In this document: one piece after another, positions 52,940-61,615 of the stretch
Layout of the letters: each line of letters starts with the position of its first letter
Position numbering within the stretch: position 1 is the stretch's first letter
Origin: an uncultured Oscillospiraceae bacterium
GTDB taxonomy: Bacteria > Bacillota > Clostridia > Oscillospirales > Acutalibacteraceae
Assembly: GCA_900546265.1 (NCBI GenBank)
Contig: URCA01000009.1
Coordinates: 44,616 to 108,615, forward strand
Length of the DNA stretch: 64,000 nucleotides
Direction of reading: 5' to 3'
The notes under the pieces: generated by a model
What the model was told of the DNA's origin: nothing
Database searches by the model: none
What the model saw: the letters and a program-made list of their open reading frames with translations, nothing else
Position numbers and translations under genes: made by a program

Positions 52940-52989
52940 TTGACATAGGGCTTAAAATGCTGTATGGTTAGTTACACAAGTAATTAACC
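52940..52989 (+). promoter_or_regulatory. Promoter with overlapping operator of the GntR-ABC operon
   Basis: TTGACA (52940-52945), a 17-base spacer, TATGGT (52963-52968). The inverted repeat GGTTAGTTAC-ACAA-GTAATTAACC (52966-52989, one mismatch) overlaps the -10 box and start point, the typical site for a YtrA-type GntR repressor. Confidence 0.75.
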
Positions 52990-53016
52990 AATTGACTTGG
53001 AAGGGACGGTGAGCGG

Positions 53017-53397
53017 GTGACATTCGACTTTGACAGCGAGGTGCCGATTTATCTCCAGGTTGCGGAGGAAATACAGGACGCCATCCTGTGCGGGGCGTTC
53101 CCAGAGGACACCCAGGTGCCGTCCACCACGGAGATTTCGGTCACCTACAAAATCAACCCCGCCACGGTGCTCAAGGGGATGACCCTGTTGACCGAGGAAG
53201 GGGTTCTGTACAAGAAGCGGGGAGTCGGGATGTTTGTCAGCCCAGGCGCCGCCGGACAGATCCGGCAGAAAAGGCGCCGGCAATTTTACGAGACGTATAT
53301 TGTCAAGCTTATCAACGAAGCGGAGAAGCTGGACATCAGCCAAGAGGAGATTCTGCAGATGATTCGCAGCGGACGGAAGGACGGGATTGAGCCATGA
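53017..53397 (+). CDS. GntR-family regulator, YtrA subfamily
   Basis: This 126-residue regulator has the GntR winged helix (IYLQVAEEIQDAILCGAFPE, VPSTTEISVTYKINPATVLK, GVLYKKRGVGMFVSPGA) and only a short helical tail, as in the YtrA subfamily that represses ABC exporter operons. The start is GTG 53017. It overlaps the ATPase gene by 4 bp (ATGA) and sits directly after the palindromic operator, so it should repress its own operon. YtrA-type systems often respond to cell-wall antibiotics; the inducer here is unknown. Confidence 0.92.
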   Translation: MTFDFDSEVPIYLQVAEEIQDAILCGAFPEDTQVPSTTEISVTYKINPATVLKGMTLLTEEGVLYKKRGVGMFVSPGAAGQIRQKRRRQFYETYIVKLINEAEKLDISQEEILQMIRSGRKDGIEP

Positions 53398-54230
53398 TCG
53401 AAGGTAAAGGCCTGACCATGCGGTTTGGGAACAACACGGCCCTGGACGGGGTGGACGTGTGCTTTGGAGACAATAAAATCTATGGGCTGCTCGGGCGCAA
53501 CGGGGCGGGCAAATCCACCCTGCTGAGCGTGGTGACCAACCGGCTGCTGCCCACGGCGGGAGAGGTGTTCATCGACGGGGAGCCGGCACGGGAGAACGAC
53601 CGGGTGCTGGGCCGGGTGTATTATATGGGGGAGAAGACCCTGCTGCCCGACACCGCCACGGTGGCCCAGCTGTTCCGCTGGACAGGGGATTTTTATCCCG
53701 GGTTCGATGGCGAGTATGCCGGACAGCTGGCGGATACCTTCGGGCTGCCGGAGAAGAAGAAGCTGAAAAACCTGTCCACCGGCTACCTGACCATCGCCAA
53801 GCTCATCGCCGCGCTGGCCAGCAACGCGCCCTACACCCTGTTCGACGAGCCGGTGCTGGGGCTGGATGCCAACCACCGGGAGGTGTTTTACCGGCAGCTG
53901 ATCGAGAGCTACAGCCGGCAGCCCCGGACCATTCTCATTTCCACCCACCTCATCGAGGAGGTGGCGGACATCATCGAGCAGGTGGTCATCATCAAAGCGG
54001 GGAAAATCCTGCTGGATCGGCCGGCCGAGGAGGTCAAGCGGATGGGGTATACCGTATCTGGCAGGGCGGAGGCGGTGGACGCCTACTGCACCGGGAGGGA
54101 CGTGCTGAGTGTCGACACGCTGGGCGGGCTGAAAACCGCCTGCATTTTGGGCAAGGCGGAGGAGGCCCCGGGGCTGGACGTGTCCGGCCTGGACATGCAA
54201 AAGCTGTTCATCCGGCTGACCAACGTTTGA
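53394..54230 (+). CDS. ABC transporter ATP-binding protein (YtrB-type exporter)
   Basis: This 278-residue ATPase has Walker A GRNGAGKST (34-42), Walker B YTLFDEPVLGLD (148-159) and the switch His186 in ISTHLIEEV. The signature loop is unusual, NLSTGYLTIAK in place of LSGGQ, a degenerate form seen in YtrB-like proteins with small GntR partners. It should drive export through the membrane protein at 54247. It is translationally coupled to the regulator, with a 16-bp gap to the permease. Confidence 0.92.
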   Translation: MIEGKGLTMRFGNNTALDGVDVCFGDNKIYGLLGRNGAGKSTLLSVVTNRLLPTAGEVFIDGEPARENDRVLGRVYYMGEKTLLPDTATVAQLFRWTGDFYPGFDGEYAGQLADTFGLPEKKKLKNLSTGYLTIAKLIAALASNAPYTLFDEPVLGLDANHREVFYRQLIESYSRQPRTILISTHLIEEVADIIEQVVIIKAGKILLDRPAEEVKRMGYTVSGRAEAVDAYCTGRDVLSVDTLGGLKTACILGKAEEAPGLDVSGLDMQKLFIRLTNV

Positions 54231-54246
54231 AAGAGGAGAACTGGCC

Positions 54247-54978
54247 ATGAAAATCAAGCAAATGATCAAATGGAACTGGCAGAACAGCTATATGGGGCTT
54301 ATCGTGCTGTATGGGGTGTTTATCCTGCTGTACCTGTTCGCCTTTGCCGTCAACGTTTCGGCGGGCGGGGAGACGGTCAACGTCAACGGCATGTCCACCG
54401 GCTCGGTGGTGATGATGCTGGTGTACGGGATCGTGCTGTTCTCCCAAAGCCTGCGCTTCGGCCTGGGCAACGAGGTGTCCCGTCGGACGGTGTTCCTCAG
54501 TTTTTTAGCGTTTTTTGGCATCTTTTCGGTGTGCATGACGGTGGGGGATGTGCTGCTGCAGCTTCTGGTTTCGCTGTTCACGGATAACAGCACCGATGTG
54601 TTGCTGTTGCTGTTCGGCCACGAGCACAGCCTCCAGCTCACCACCCGGCTGTCCTTGATGGGCTGCCTGCTGGCGGCGCATCTGGCCTTCGGCATGATCG
54701 GGTATTTCATTGGGGGCGCGTATTACCGCATGGGCAAGTACCTGCGCCTGGGGGTGTCCATCGGGGTGCCGGCCTTCCTGTTCGTCGTCCTGCCCATCCT
54801 GGTGATGCTGCTCCCGGCGGCGGCCCAAAAGGGGATTTTCGGCGCGATAACGGCCGCCGCGGATTTCCTGCTGCTCTCGCCCCTCCATCTGGGCGCGGGG
54901 CTGCTGACGGTGGCAGCGGCGTTCGGCGTGTTCGCCTGGCTGTTCATCCGCCGCGCGCCCATCAAGGCGGCGTTTTAA
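54247..54978 (+). CDS. ABC exporter membrane subunit
   Basis: This 243-residue protein has six predicted spans (YMGLIVLYGVFILLYLFAFA, GSVVMMLVYGIVLFSQSL, TVFLSFLAFFGIFSVCMTVG, LMGCLLAAHLAFGMIGYFIG, VGVPAFLFVVLPILVML within the fifth region, AGLLTVAAAFGVFAWLFI) and no recognisable enzyme domain. It is the transmembrane partner of the ATPase just upstream. AAGAGGAG precedes ATG 54247. The substrate is unknown; YtrA-linked exporters are often tied to peptide antibiotic or envelope-stress responses. Confidence 0.85.
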   Translation: MKIKQMIKWNWQNSYMGLIVLYGVFILLYLFAFAVNVSAGGETVNVNGMSTGSVVMMLVYGIVLFSQSLRFGLGNEVSRRTVFLSFLAFFGIFSVCMTVGDVLLQLLVSLFTDNSTDVLLLLFGHEHSLQLTTRLSLMGCLLAAHLAFGMIGYFIGGAYYRMGKYLRLGVSIGVPAFLFVVLPILVMLLPAAAQKGIFGAITAAADFLLLSPLHLGAGLLTVAAAFGVFAWLFIRRAPIKAAF

Positions 54979-55003
54979 ATGAATATGGGGATCGGCAAAT
55001 AAA

Positions 55004-55053
55004 AGCAGCCGCCGGGTGGAACAGACTGTCTGTTCCGCCCGGCGGCTGTTTGT
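55004..55053. terminator. Bidirectional terminator
   Basis: A long stem pairing CAGCCGCCGGG (55006-55016) with CCCGGCGGCTG (55038-55048), continued inward by GGAACAGAC/GTCTGTTCC, flanked by A and T runs. It ends the exporter operon and, on the other strand, the YfhO-zinc ribbon pair. Confidence 0.85.
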
Positions 55054-55075
55054 TTGGGCGCGGCTTCGGCGGCGA

Positions 55076-55249
55076 TCAGGCCGTTTCCCGGCCAGCGGCT
55101 TCCGCTTCGAGGGAGCGGCGGACGGCCTCGTAGTCCCGGCGCTCCGCCTCGTCGGCCGGATGGATGGCCAGGGAGCCGCAGTCGGGGCACCGCTCCGGCT
55201 CCGACACCCGTTCAAAAGCAAATCTACATTTGCCGCAGCTGTATACCAT
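55076..55249 (-). CDS. Tiny zinc-ribbon protein
   Basis: This is a 57-residue protein starting MVYSCGKCRFAF. Two CxxC knuckles, Cys5/Cys8 (SCGKC) and Cys21/Cys24 (RCPDCGS), predict a rubredoxin-like zinc ribbon; the rest is a charged helix (ADEAERRDYEAVRRSLEAE). AGGAAGGGG precedes its ATG, 18 bp after the YfhO stop, so it is probably co-translated with YfhO. Similar small ribbons are common in Clostridia, with no known role. Codon use and the ribosome-binding site support a real gene despite its size. Confidence 0.75.
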   Translation of the reverse strand: MVYSCGKCRFAFERVSEPERCPDCGSLAIHPADEAERRDYEAVRRSLEAEAAGRETA

Positions 55250-55267
55250 GGGAGTTCCCCTTCCTTT

Positions 55268-57970
55268 CTAACGCTGTGTGTCCGTATCGCCCGGACACAG
55301 TGGTTCAGTATAGCACGCCGGCGCGGGGAGAGGCGGCGAATTCTGTCGGTTTTTGCGCCGGCGGCGGCTCCATCTCCCCAGGAAGAGAGCGGCCAGCAGC
55401 AGGATAGTCCCCGCGGTGACGGCTGTCCCCGCCGCGAAGCCGGGCGGGACGTACCGCAGGGCGATCCGATGCTGACCGGGAGTCAGGGACACCGACAGCA
55501 GCGCGCCGAAGGCGGCGTCGGGCGCGGTTTTCTTCCCGTCCACCAGAATCGTCCAGCCCTCGTCCGCCGGGATGGTCAGCAGCAGGCGGGTGCGATCCTC
55601 CGGCACGTCGATGACTCCGTTTAGGCGGGAGCTGGTGAAGGATTCGAGCGCATAGGGATGGGCGGCGAGGGTTTTGGACAGGGTGCGGGTGGCTGACAAA
55701 TCCTCATAGTAAAAAAGCGCTTCTTTATACTCCAAGGAGTCTCCGTGGGGCGTCATCCGGAAGGAGACGAGTTCTCCAGGCTGGAACCGGCCTAGGGGGA
55801 TAACGCCGTACCGATACGAGGTGAAGGTTTGGCCCAGGCTGACGCCGTTGACCGAGATATCCGCCCCCTTCAGAGCGGCGCCGGGGAAGTAGGCGTAGAG
55901 AGGATCGGCGGTAGGCGCGGAGAAGGTATAGACGATTTCCGCTTGTTCCGCGTCCTCTTCCCGAACATAGACGGTCGCCGTATCGGACAAGCCGGCGGAC
56001 AGACCGGTCAGGGACTCCTCCGCCCCGTCCACCCGGTAGAAGAGGCATTCCTCCCGGCCGGTGAGGGCGCTGGCCATCCGGTTCTGACGCAGGAAGGGAT
56101 CGTCCCCGCCCATATCGGCGCGGAGAACATCGTCGGCGGCGGCGAAGCCGATGGGCAGGGCGGCGGTGTTGCGGAAGACGGAGACGCTGCCCATGGTGTA
56201 CAGCCGGGGATACACGGGATCCGCCTCGCTGCGGGACAGCCGGTATTTCACGCCTAGCAGGCAGTCAGCGAAAACAGTGGATCCTTCCCAGTAGTTGGCC
56301 CACAGGCCAGCGTTGCGGAAGCCCATCCGGCCCATAAAATCCTTGGTGGCGGTCTTTTCGGTGGAACTGAAGTGGGACAGGCCCCGGTAGGAGAACAGCA
56401 TGGGATCGTTGCGGCCCCGGTGGAAGGTCTGTTCCATCCGGTAAAAGCCTTTGTCCTCATGCTTGACCCGCTCCACCACCGGCTGCACGTCGCTGACATA
56501 ACGGGCGTAGGTCTTCACGGGGATGTAATTCATCTGGGACAGCACATGCCGGCCGTACAGCAGCAGATTGCCGCTGTTGACCAGCAGAAGAGCGGCCAGA
56601 ACCAGGGAGCCGAACCGCCGGCGGCCGGCGCGGGACAGCCGCGCCCGCGCGCCGAGCAGCACGGTGAGGACGGCGGCCACCAGGACGTCGAAGCCGATCC
56701 CGGCCAGGGTCAGGTACCCATACTGTTGCCGGGCGACCATCGCGGCTATCAGCATGAACAGCGTGAGGGCTATGGCCAGGTGCCGCCGCTTCACGCCGCC
56801 CCGCAGGCGGACAAAGCCCCGGCAGGCCAGGTAAATCATGGTGAAGCTGAACAGGAACGCCTGCCGGGAGGGGAAGCCGATGGGAAAATTAAAGGCATGC
56901 CAGACGAGATAAAGAGCCTCCACCTGAAAGCCGCAGAACATCACGGCCAGCCAAATCCCGGCGGCCACTTTTTCCCGAAAGCGGATGCGCCGGTTGAAAA
57001 AGTAGAGAAAGAGCAGCAGGGTTATCAGCAGGCCGCAGAACATCACGGGCAGGGGACTTGTCCACATATCCCGGCTTTCAAAGGAGCCGGTGAACAGCTT
57101 GGAAAACAGATCCCCGGCCTCGAACCGGACCCCCAGGCCGAGGCGGGAGAGGAGCCCTAGATTCTTGTCCCCGCCCATCAGGGAAAAGGCGGTGGGCACC
57201 AGGACGAAGGCGGCCAGGCCCGCCGCGGCCAGATACGCGCCCAGCAGCCGCCCGCAGGAGATAAGCACGGCCCGCCCGTGCAGCCGGGGGGATTGGGGAT
57301 GGATCACTGCCAGTTGGAAGAGAAAATACAAAGCGGAGAAGATACATATCATATACGCTATGTAATAATTGGTGATCAGGCAGGCGGCCAGGCTGAGGAT
57401 AAACAGGAGGGGACGACGGCGGCTCATCAGCCGCTGGACGCCCCAGAGCACCAGAGGCAGGAAAATGATGCCGTCCAGCCAAAGAATATTCTGCTGATAG
57501 ACGAAGACGAAGCCCATCAGGGCGTAGGAGCAGGAAAAGAGCAGGGTGCCGGAACCGGCCCGCTCTGCCCGGGAGAGAAACAGCGCACAGGTCAGCCCGG
57601 CGCTGCCCACCTTGAGGAGGGTGAGCAGAAGGATGCCGGCGGGCAGATGGACGGTGGAAAAGGGGAGCAGCACGAGATTGAAGGGGCTGAGCAGGTAATA
57701 GGCGGCGAAGCCGGCCATATCGCCGCCCAGATTCTTGCTGAAGGTATAGAAAAAGTCGTTACCGTTGCGGGCCATATCCTTTAAATAGGAAAAAAAGCTG
57801 ACGTATTGGCCGTCCATATCGGTGACCAGCAGGCTTTTCTCACCAAAGGGGGCGACGCCGATAAGGGCGTAGACGGCCAGCATGACCGCCGCGGGCAGCA
57901 AAAAAGCGGCGGCATAGCGGCCGGCTTCCCGGGCGCGGGGAGGGATACGCGGTGTTGACAGCGACTGCAA
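55268..57970 (-). CDS. YfhO-family polytopic membrane protein
   Basis: This protein of about 900 residues has some 14 spans, with the YfhO motifs LVTDMDGQYVSFFSYLKDM, DFFYTFSKNLGGDMAGFAAY, YLLSPFNLVLLPF and YALMGFVFVYQQNILWLDGI near the N-terminus and a large extracytoplasmic beta-rich C-terminal part. YfhO proteins are GT-C-fold glycosyltransferase-like proteins linked to lipoteichoic-acid or surface-glycan glycosylation. TTG 57970 after AAAGGAGG is the likely start: the promoter (TTGCGC 58032-58027, TATACT 58008-58003) overlaps the upstream in-frame ATG at 58012, which therefore cannot be used. Confidence 0.9.
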   Translation of the reverse strand: MQSLSTPRIPPRAREAGRYAAAFLLPAAVMLAVYALIGVAPFGEKSLLVTDMDGQYVSFFSYLKDMARNGNDFFYTFSKNLGGDMAGFAAYYLLSPFNLVLLPFSTVHLPAGILLLTLLKVGSAGLTCALFLSRAERAGSGTLLFSCSYALMGFVFVYQQNILWLDGIIFLPLVLWGVQRLMSRRRPLLFILSLAACLITNYYIAYMICIFSALYFLFQLAVIHPQSPRLHGRAVLISCGRLLGAYLAAAGLAAFVLVPTAFSLMGGDKNLGLLSRLGLGVRFEAGDLFSKLFTGSFESRDMWTSPLPVMFCGLLITLLLFLYFFNRRIRFREKVAAGIWLAVMFCGFQVEALYLVWHAFNFPIGFPSRQAFLFSFTMIYLACRGFVRLRGGVKRRHLAIALTLFMLIAAMVARQQYGYLTLAGIGFDVLVAAVLTVLLGARARLSRAGRRRFGSLVLAALLLVNSGNLLLYGRHVLSQMNYIPVKTYARYVSDVQPVVERVKHEDKGFYRMEQTFHRGRNDPMLFSYRGLSHFSSTEKTATKDFMGRMGFRNAGLWANYWEGSTVFADCLLGVKYRLSRSEADPVYPRLYTMGSVSVFRNTAALPIGFAAADDVLRADMGGDDPFLRQNRMASALTGREECLFYRVDGAEESLTGLSAGLSDTATVYVREEDAEQAEIVYTFSAPTADPLYAYFPGAALKGADISVNGVSLGQTFTSYRYGVIPLGRFQPGELVSFRMTPHGDSLEYKEALFYYEDLSATRTLSKTLAAHPYALESFTSSRLNGVIDVPEDRTRLLLTIPADEGWTILVDGKKTAPDAAFGALLSVSLTPGQHRIALRYVPPGFAAGTAVTAGTILLLAALFLGRWSRRRRKNRQNSPPLPAPACYTEPLCPGDTDTQR

Positions 57971-58002
57971 GCGGCCGCCTCCTTTCGGTTGGATTCCGGG
58001 TA

Positions 58003-58032
58003 AGTATAGCATAAACGGGGGCGTGGGCGCAA
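58003..58032 (-). promoter_or_regulatory. Promoter of the YfhO gene
   Basis: Minus strand TTGCGC (58032-58027), an 18-base spacer, TATACT (58008-58003). It decides the TTG start at 57970. Confidence 0.5.
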
Positions 58033-58037
58033 CCGTA

Positions 58038-58715
58038 TCAGCGCTTCATGGCGCGCAGGACGGAGCGGGCGGGTTCCCCGACGCAGCGGGATTCCACGGC
58101 CTTTTGCAGGGCCTTGTTATAGGTGAAATCGTCCAGAGAGCAGGTCTTCAGATAGGCCAACGTTTTTTCCGGAAACCGGACATAGGCGATGGACACCGCC
58201 CAGGCCACGGCCATGCGGGCGTAGTAGTCCGGCTGCCTGACGCCGTCCAGCAGGGACAGCACCCGGTCGATATGGGCATCGTCCAGGTAATAGAACAGCA
58301 GCATTACCACGGCGAAGCGCACGGAGAACTCGCGGCCGCTGCCCAGATAGGGCAGGAGAAAGTCCCAGACCGGCTCCGGATAGGCAGCGGCCAGCTTCAG
58401 GCTGCTGCAAAAGCTGTCGCAGATCGACCAGTTATCGATTTTGGGCACAAAGGCGGCCACGTGGGGGAGGATTTCCGCCGGGGTGCCCTTGGCACAGCCG
58501 ATGAGGAGGCCCTGCAGCAGGACTTCCTCAAAGCTGCCGTCCCCCATGGCGGTCAGGGCGGCGCGCCAGTCCTCCCGGGCGAGCTGCCGGGCGAGCTTGC
58601 GCAGATGGGGGATGCGTACCCCTAGGAGGTTATCCACCCCAGGGAGCAGGCGGGAGGCGAAGGCCTGGTAATCCGGCTCGGCCAGGGCCCGCAGGCGGGC
58701 TTGCAGTTCAGTCAT
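58038..58715 (-). CDS. AlkD-like DNA alkylation repair protein
   Basis: This 225-residue all-helical HEAT-repeat protein resembles the DNA alkylation repair (AlkD) family, DNA glycosylases that remove bulky or charged alkylated purines. Typical stretches are LLGVRIPHLRKLARQLARED, EEVLLQGLLIGCAK, PKIDNWSICDSFCSSLKL, SVRFAVVMLLFYYLDD and YARMAVAWAVSIAYVRFPEK; Trp and Asp in DNWSICD correspond to the conserved active-site region. Its start overlaps the end of the AraC-type gene by 8 bp, so the two are translationally coupled. Confidence 0.9.
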   Translation of the reverse strand: MTELQARLRALAEPDYQAFASRLLPGVDNLLGVRIPHLRKLARQLAREDWRAALTAMGDGSFEEVLLQGLLIGCAKGTPAEILPHVAAFVPKIDNWSICDSFCSSLKLAAAYPEPVWDFLLPYLGSGREFSVRFAVVMLLFYYLDDAHIDRVLSLLDGVRQPDYYARMAVAWAVSIAYVRFPEKTLAYLKTCSLDDFTYNKALQKAVESRCVGEPARSVLRAMKR

Positions 58716-59571
58716 GGGGAGGCTCTCCTTTCGGGGCGGCGGCGTTCTTGCGGCAGGCGGAGGGGGACAGGCCGGTCTGCCGCCGGAAGGCGTGGGAGAA
58801 ATACTGCGGATCCTCGTACCCCAGGCCGGCGGCGATTTGAGCCACCGGCAGGCGGGTTTCGGTCAGCAGCTTGACGGCCAAGGCGGCTTTCCGCTCGGCG
58901 GCATAGGCGTGGGGCGTGCGGCCGAAATGGCGTTTGAAGAGCTTGATGGTATAGTCCTCCGAACGGTAGATTTCCTCCGCCAGCTCCCGGATGGTGACCG
59001 TCTGATTGAGACGGCTGTCGATGAGGTTTTTCAGGCGTGCGGCCTCGTCGGGGGGCGCGGCCCGGCCCTTGAGACAGGCGGACAGGCCCATGAGGATTTC
59101 GTGAAATTTCAGGGCGCACCGCTCCATCACCGTCTCCTGCGGCAGGCCGCCCGGCCCCGCCCCGCCCGACAGGGCGAACAGATCCCGGAACAGCCCTTCC
59201 AACGGGCAGGAGGGGAAGACCACCTGTCCGTCCAGCCCATAGGCGGTCAGCAGCGGGGGGATAACGGGGCCCCAGGCGTTGATGAACAGCTTGGTCCAGG
59301 GGTGCTCCCCGTCGCTGAAGTAGCGGTGTGAGCTGCCCATGGGCAGCAGATAGACGTCGCCGGCCGAGGCGGTGTGGGCCACTCCCTCCACGATGACGGT
59401 ACCGGTGCCCTCGGCCACGTATTCCAGCACGCAGATGGGGGAATTCACCCGTTCCTGGCGGTAGGTGCCATCGCAGTAGGAAATGCCGCACATCTCCACC
59501 ACAAAGGGCAGAGGGGAGGAGGGGAGAAAGTAGTGAATATCCTCTCTCACTTGTTTTTCACACCTTTGCAC
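58708..59571 (-). CDS. AraC-family transcriptional regulator
   Basis: This 287-residue regulator has a cupin-type sensor (ICVLEYVAEGTGTVIVEGVA, AGDVYLLPMGSSHRYFSDGE) and a C-terminal double helix-turn-helix (TIRELAEEIYRSEDYTIKLF, LPVAQIAAGLGYEDPQYFSH, RQTGLSPSACRK). GTG 59571 after AGGGG is taken as the start; GTG 59550 is an alternative. The promoter on the minus strand is TTGCTT (59633-59628), 17 bases, TATACT (59610-59605). It is divergent from the DUF4965 gene, its probable target, and coupled to the AlkD-like gene. Confidence 0.9.
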   Translation of the reverse strand: MQRCEKQVREDIHYFLPSSPLPFVVEMCGISYCDGTYRQERVNSPICVLEYVAEGTGTVIVEGVAHTASAGDVYLLPMGSSHRYFSDGEHPWTKLFINAWGPVIPPLLTAYGLDGQVVFPSCPLEGLFRDLFALSGGAGPGGLPQETVMERCALKFHEILMGLSACLKGRAAPPDEAARLKNLIDSRLNQTVTIRELAEEIYRSEDYTIKLFKRHFGRTPHAYAAERKAALAVKLLTETRLPVAQIAAGLGYEDPQYFSHAFRRQTGLSPSACRKNAAAPKGEPPHD

Positions 59572-59583
59572 CGGTTTTTCCCC

Positions 59584-59633
59584 TGGTAAGCGGGGGATAA
59601 AAATAGTATATTACAACTGAAGGGGAAAAGCAA
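59584..59633. promoter_or_regulatory. Overlapping divergent promoters, AraC and DUF4965 genes
   Basis: Minus: TTGCTT-17-TATACT (59633-59605). Plus: weak TGGTAA (59584-59589), 17 bases, TATATT (59607-59612). The -10 boxes overlap, so the two directions must compete. Confidence 0.5.
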
Positions 59634-59656
59634 TCCCAACGGAAAGGATGACGAGT

Positions 59657-61576
59657 ATGAAGCTGCGAGCGCCCGCGTATCCGCTGATCACCATCGACCC
59701 CTATATGAGTGTTTGGTCCATGGGGGACCGGCTGAACGCCGGGACCGTCCGGCATTGGACAGGGCGGGACATGCCGCTGGACGGGCTGGCGGACATCGAC
59801 GGAGAGACCTATGTGTTCATGGGGGACGCCGGGCGGCTGGGGCTGCCGGGCATGGAGCAGACGAGCGTGGAGGTGGAGGCCTTCGCCACCCGGTACCGCT
59901 TCGAGGCCGGCGGGGTGGAGCTGACGGCGGAGTTTCTGTCCCCCGTTCTGCCTGATGATTTGCAGCTGCTGAGCCGGCCGGTGTCTTATCTGCGCACAGC
60001 GGTGCGGACGACGGACGGCGGGGCGCACCGGGTGGCGGTCACCGTCCGGGCATCGGAGGCCTTCTGCCTCAACGAGCCGGGGCAATGCCCGGTCTTCGCC
60101 GAGCGGACGAACGCCGCGCCGGGCGTCACCACCATGCGACTGTACGGCCAGGAGCAGGCGGTTCTAGGCAAGGCCGGGGATGACCGGCGGATCGACTGGG
60201 GCTATTTCTATCTGTCGGCGGACGGGGAGCGGGAGGCCGGGCAGATGGCCGATCCGGCCGGCGGGGACACGCAGTATGTCTATGTAACGGCCGAGCTGGA
60301 CACGGCGGGGGAGGCGCAGGCGCTGTTCACCTTCGCCTACGACGATGTGTATTCCCTGACCTATTTCGGGCAGCCGCTCAAGTCGGTGTGGAACCAGGAT
60401 GGGATGACGATCGGCGCGGCGATCGCGCGGGCGTACGCGGAGTATGCGGACGTGGCGGCGCGGTGCCGGGCGTTCGGGGAGGCGCTGACCAGGGAGGCCG
60501 CCCAGGCGGGGGGCGAGGAATATGCCGAACTGCTGCTGCTTGCCCTGCGGCAGAGCGTCGCGGCCCACAAGGCGGCGGTGGATCCGGAAGGAAAGCTGCT
60601 GTTCGTCTCCAAGGAGTGCTTCAGCAACGGGTGCGCCGCCACGGTGGACGTGAGCTATCCGTCTATTCCGCTGTTTTTGCTGTACAACACCGAGCTGGTC
60701 AAGGGAATGATGCGGCCGATTTTCCGCTATGCGGCGCAGGAGCGGTGGCCCTTTGATTTTGCGCCCCACGATGTGGGAACCTATCCTATCCTTAACGGGC
60801 AGGTATACGGCGGGGGGACGGATCCCCGCTGGCAGATGCCGGTGGAGGAATGCGGCAACATGCTGGTGATGGCCGCGGCGGTGTCGGCGGCCGACGGGGA
60901 TGCGGATTTTGCCGGGGAGCACCGAGAGTTGCTGGCCAAATGGGCCGGGTATCTGCTGCGTCACGGGGTGGATCCGGAAAATCAGCTGTGTACCGACGAT
61001 TTCGCGGGGCATCTGGCCCACAACTGTAACCTGTCCCTCAAGGCGATTATGGGGCTGGCGGGCTACGCCCGGTTGTGCGGGATGTGGGGAGACCGGCAAG
61101 AGGCGGCCCGGTTCGACGCCGCCGCCCGGGAAATGGCTGCCTCTTGGTTGGATCGCGCCGCCGAGGGAGACGGCAGCTTCCGCCTGGCCTTCGATCAGCC
61201 GGGTACCTTCAGCATGAAGTACAATGCGGTGTGGGATAAGCTGTTCGGCACCGGGCTGTTCCCGGCGGCGGCCATGGAGCGGGAATTCGCCTCTTACGCC
61301 GCCCGGCTGAACCCCTACGGGATGCCGCTGGACAACCGGGCGGATTACACCAAATCGGACTGGCTGGTCTGGACGGCGACATTGGCGCCCGATAAGGAGC
61401 AGTTCATGGCGTTCATCCATCCGCTGTGGCTGGCTTACCATGTGTCTCCTTCCCGGGTGCCCATGACCGATTGGTATTCCACCGTCACCTCGCAGCAGAT
61501 CGGCTTTCAGAACCGGACGGTGCAGGGAGGCCTGTTCATCAAGTTGCTTGAGCAGAAGGGGCTCTGTCGGTTTTAA
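59657..61576 (+). CDS. DUF4965/glutaminase A-like protein
   Basis: This protein of about 639 residues resembles the glutaminase A/DUF4965-DUF1793 family: an N-terminal beta-sandwich (YPLITIDPYMSVWSMGDRLN, TVRHWTGRDMPLDG) and a C-terminal (alpha/alpha)6-type barrel with DVGTYPILNGQVYGG, WQMPVEECGNMLVMAAAV, DDFAGHLAHNCNLSLKAIM and MPLDNRADYTKSDWLVWTA. Fungal members are secreted glutaminases; in gut bacteria such genes often sit with glycosidases and may instead act on sugars. No signal peptide is present here, so it is cytoplasmic. ATG 59657, eight bases after AAAGGA, is chosen over ATG 59648, which overlaps that site. Confidence 0.8.
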   Translation: MKLRAPAYPLITIDPYMSVWSMGDRLNAGTVRHWTGRDMPLDGLADIDGETYVFMGDAGRLGLPGMEQTSVEVEAFATRYRFEAGGVELTAEFLSPVLPDDLQLLSRPVSYLRTAVRTTDGGAHRVAVTVRASEAFCLNEPGQCPVFAERTNAAPGVTTMRLYGQEQAVLGKAGDDRRIDWGYFYLSADGEREAGQMADPAGGDTQYVYVTAELDTAGEAQALFTFAYDDVYSLTYFGQPLKSVWNQDGMTIGAAIARAYAEYADVAARCRAFGEALTREAAQAGGEEYAELLLLALRQSVAAHKAAVDPEGKLLFVSKECFSNGCAATVDVSYPSIPLFLLYNTELVKGMMRPIFRYAAQERWPFDFAPHDVGTYPILNGQVYGGGTDPRWQMPVEECGNMLVMAAAVSAADGDADFAGEHRELLAKWAGYLLRHGVDPENQLCTDDFAGHLAHNCNLSLKAIMGLAGYARLCGMWGDRQEAARFDAAAREMAASWLDRAAEGDGSFRLAFDQPGTFSMKYNAVWDKLFGTGLFPAAAMEREFASYAARLNPYGMPLDNRADYTKSDWLVWTATLAPDKEQFMAFIHPLWLAYHVSPSRVPMTDWYSTVTSQQIGFQNRTVQGGLFIKLLEQKGLCRF

Positions 61577-61615
61577 AAAAATTCCCGCGGGCGATAGGCC
61601 GGCGGGAATTTTTTT
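61575..61615 (+). terminator. Rho-independent terminator after the DUF4965 gene
   Basis: AAAAAAATTCCCGC / GCGGGAATTTTTTT perfect stem (61575-61588 / 61602-61615). It starts within the stop codon. Confidence 0.9.
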
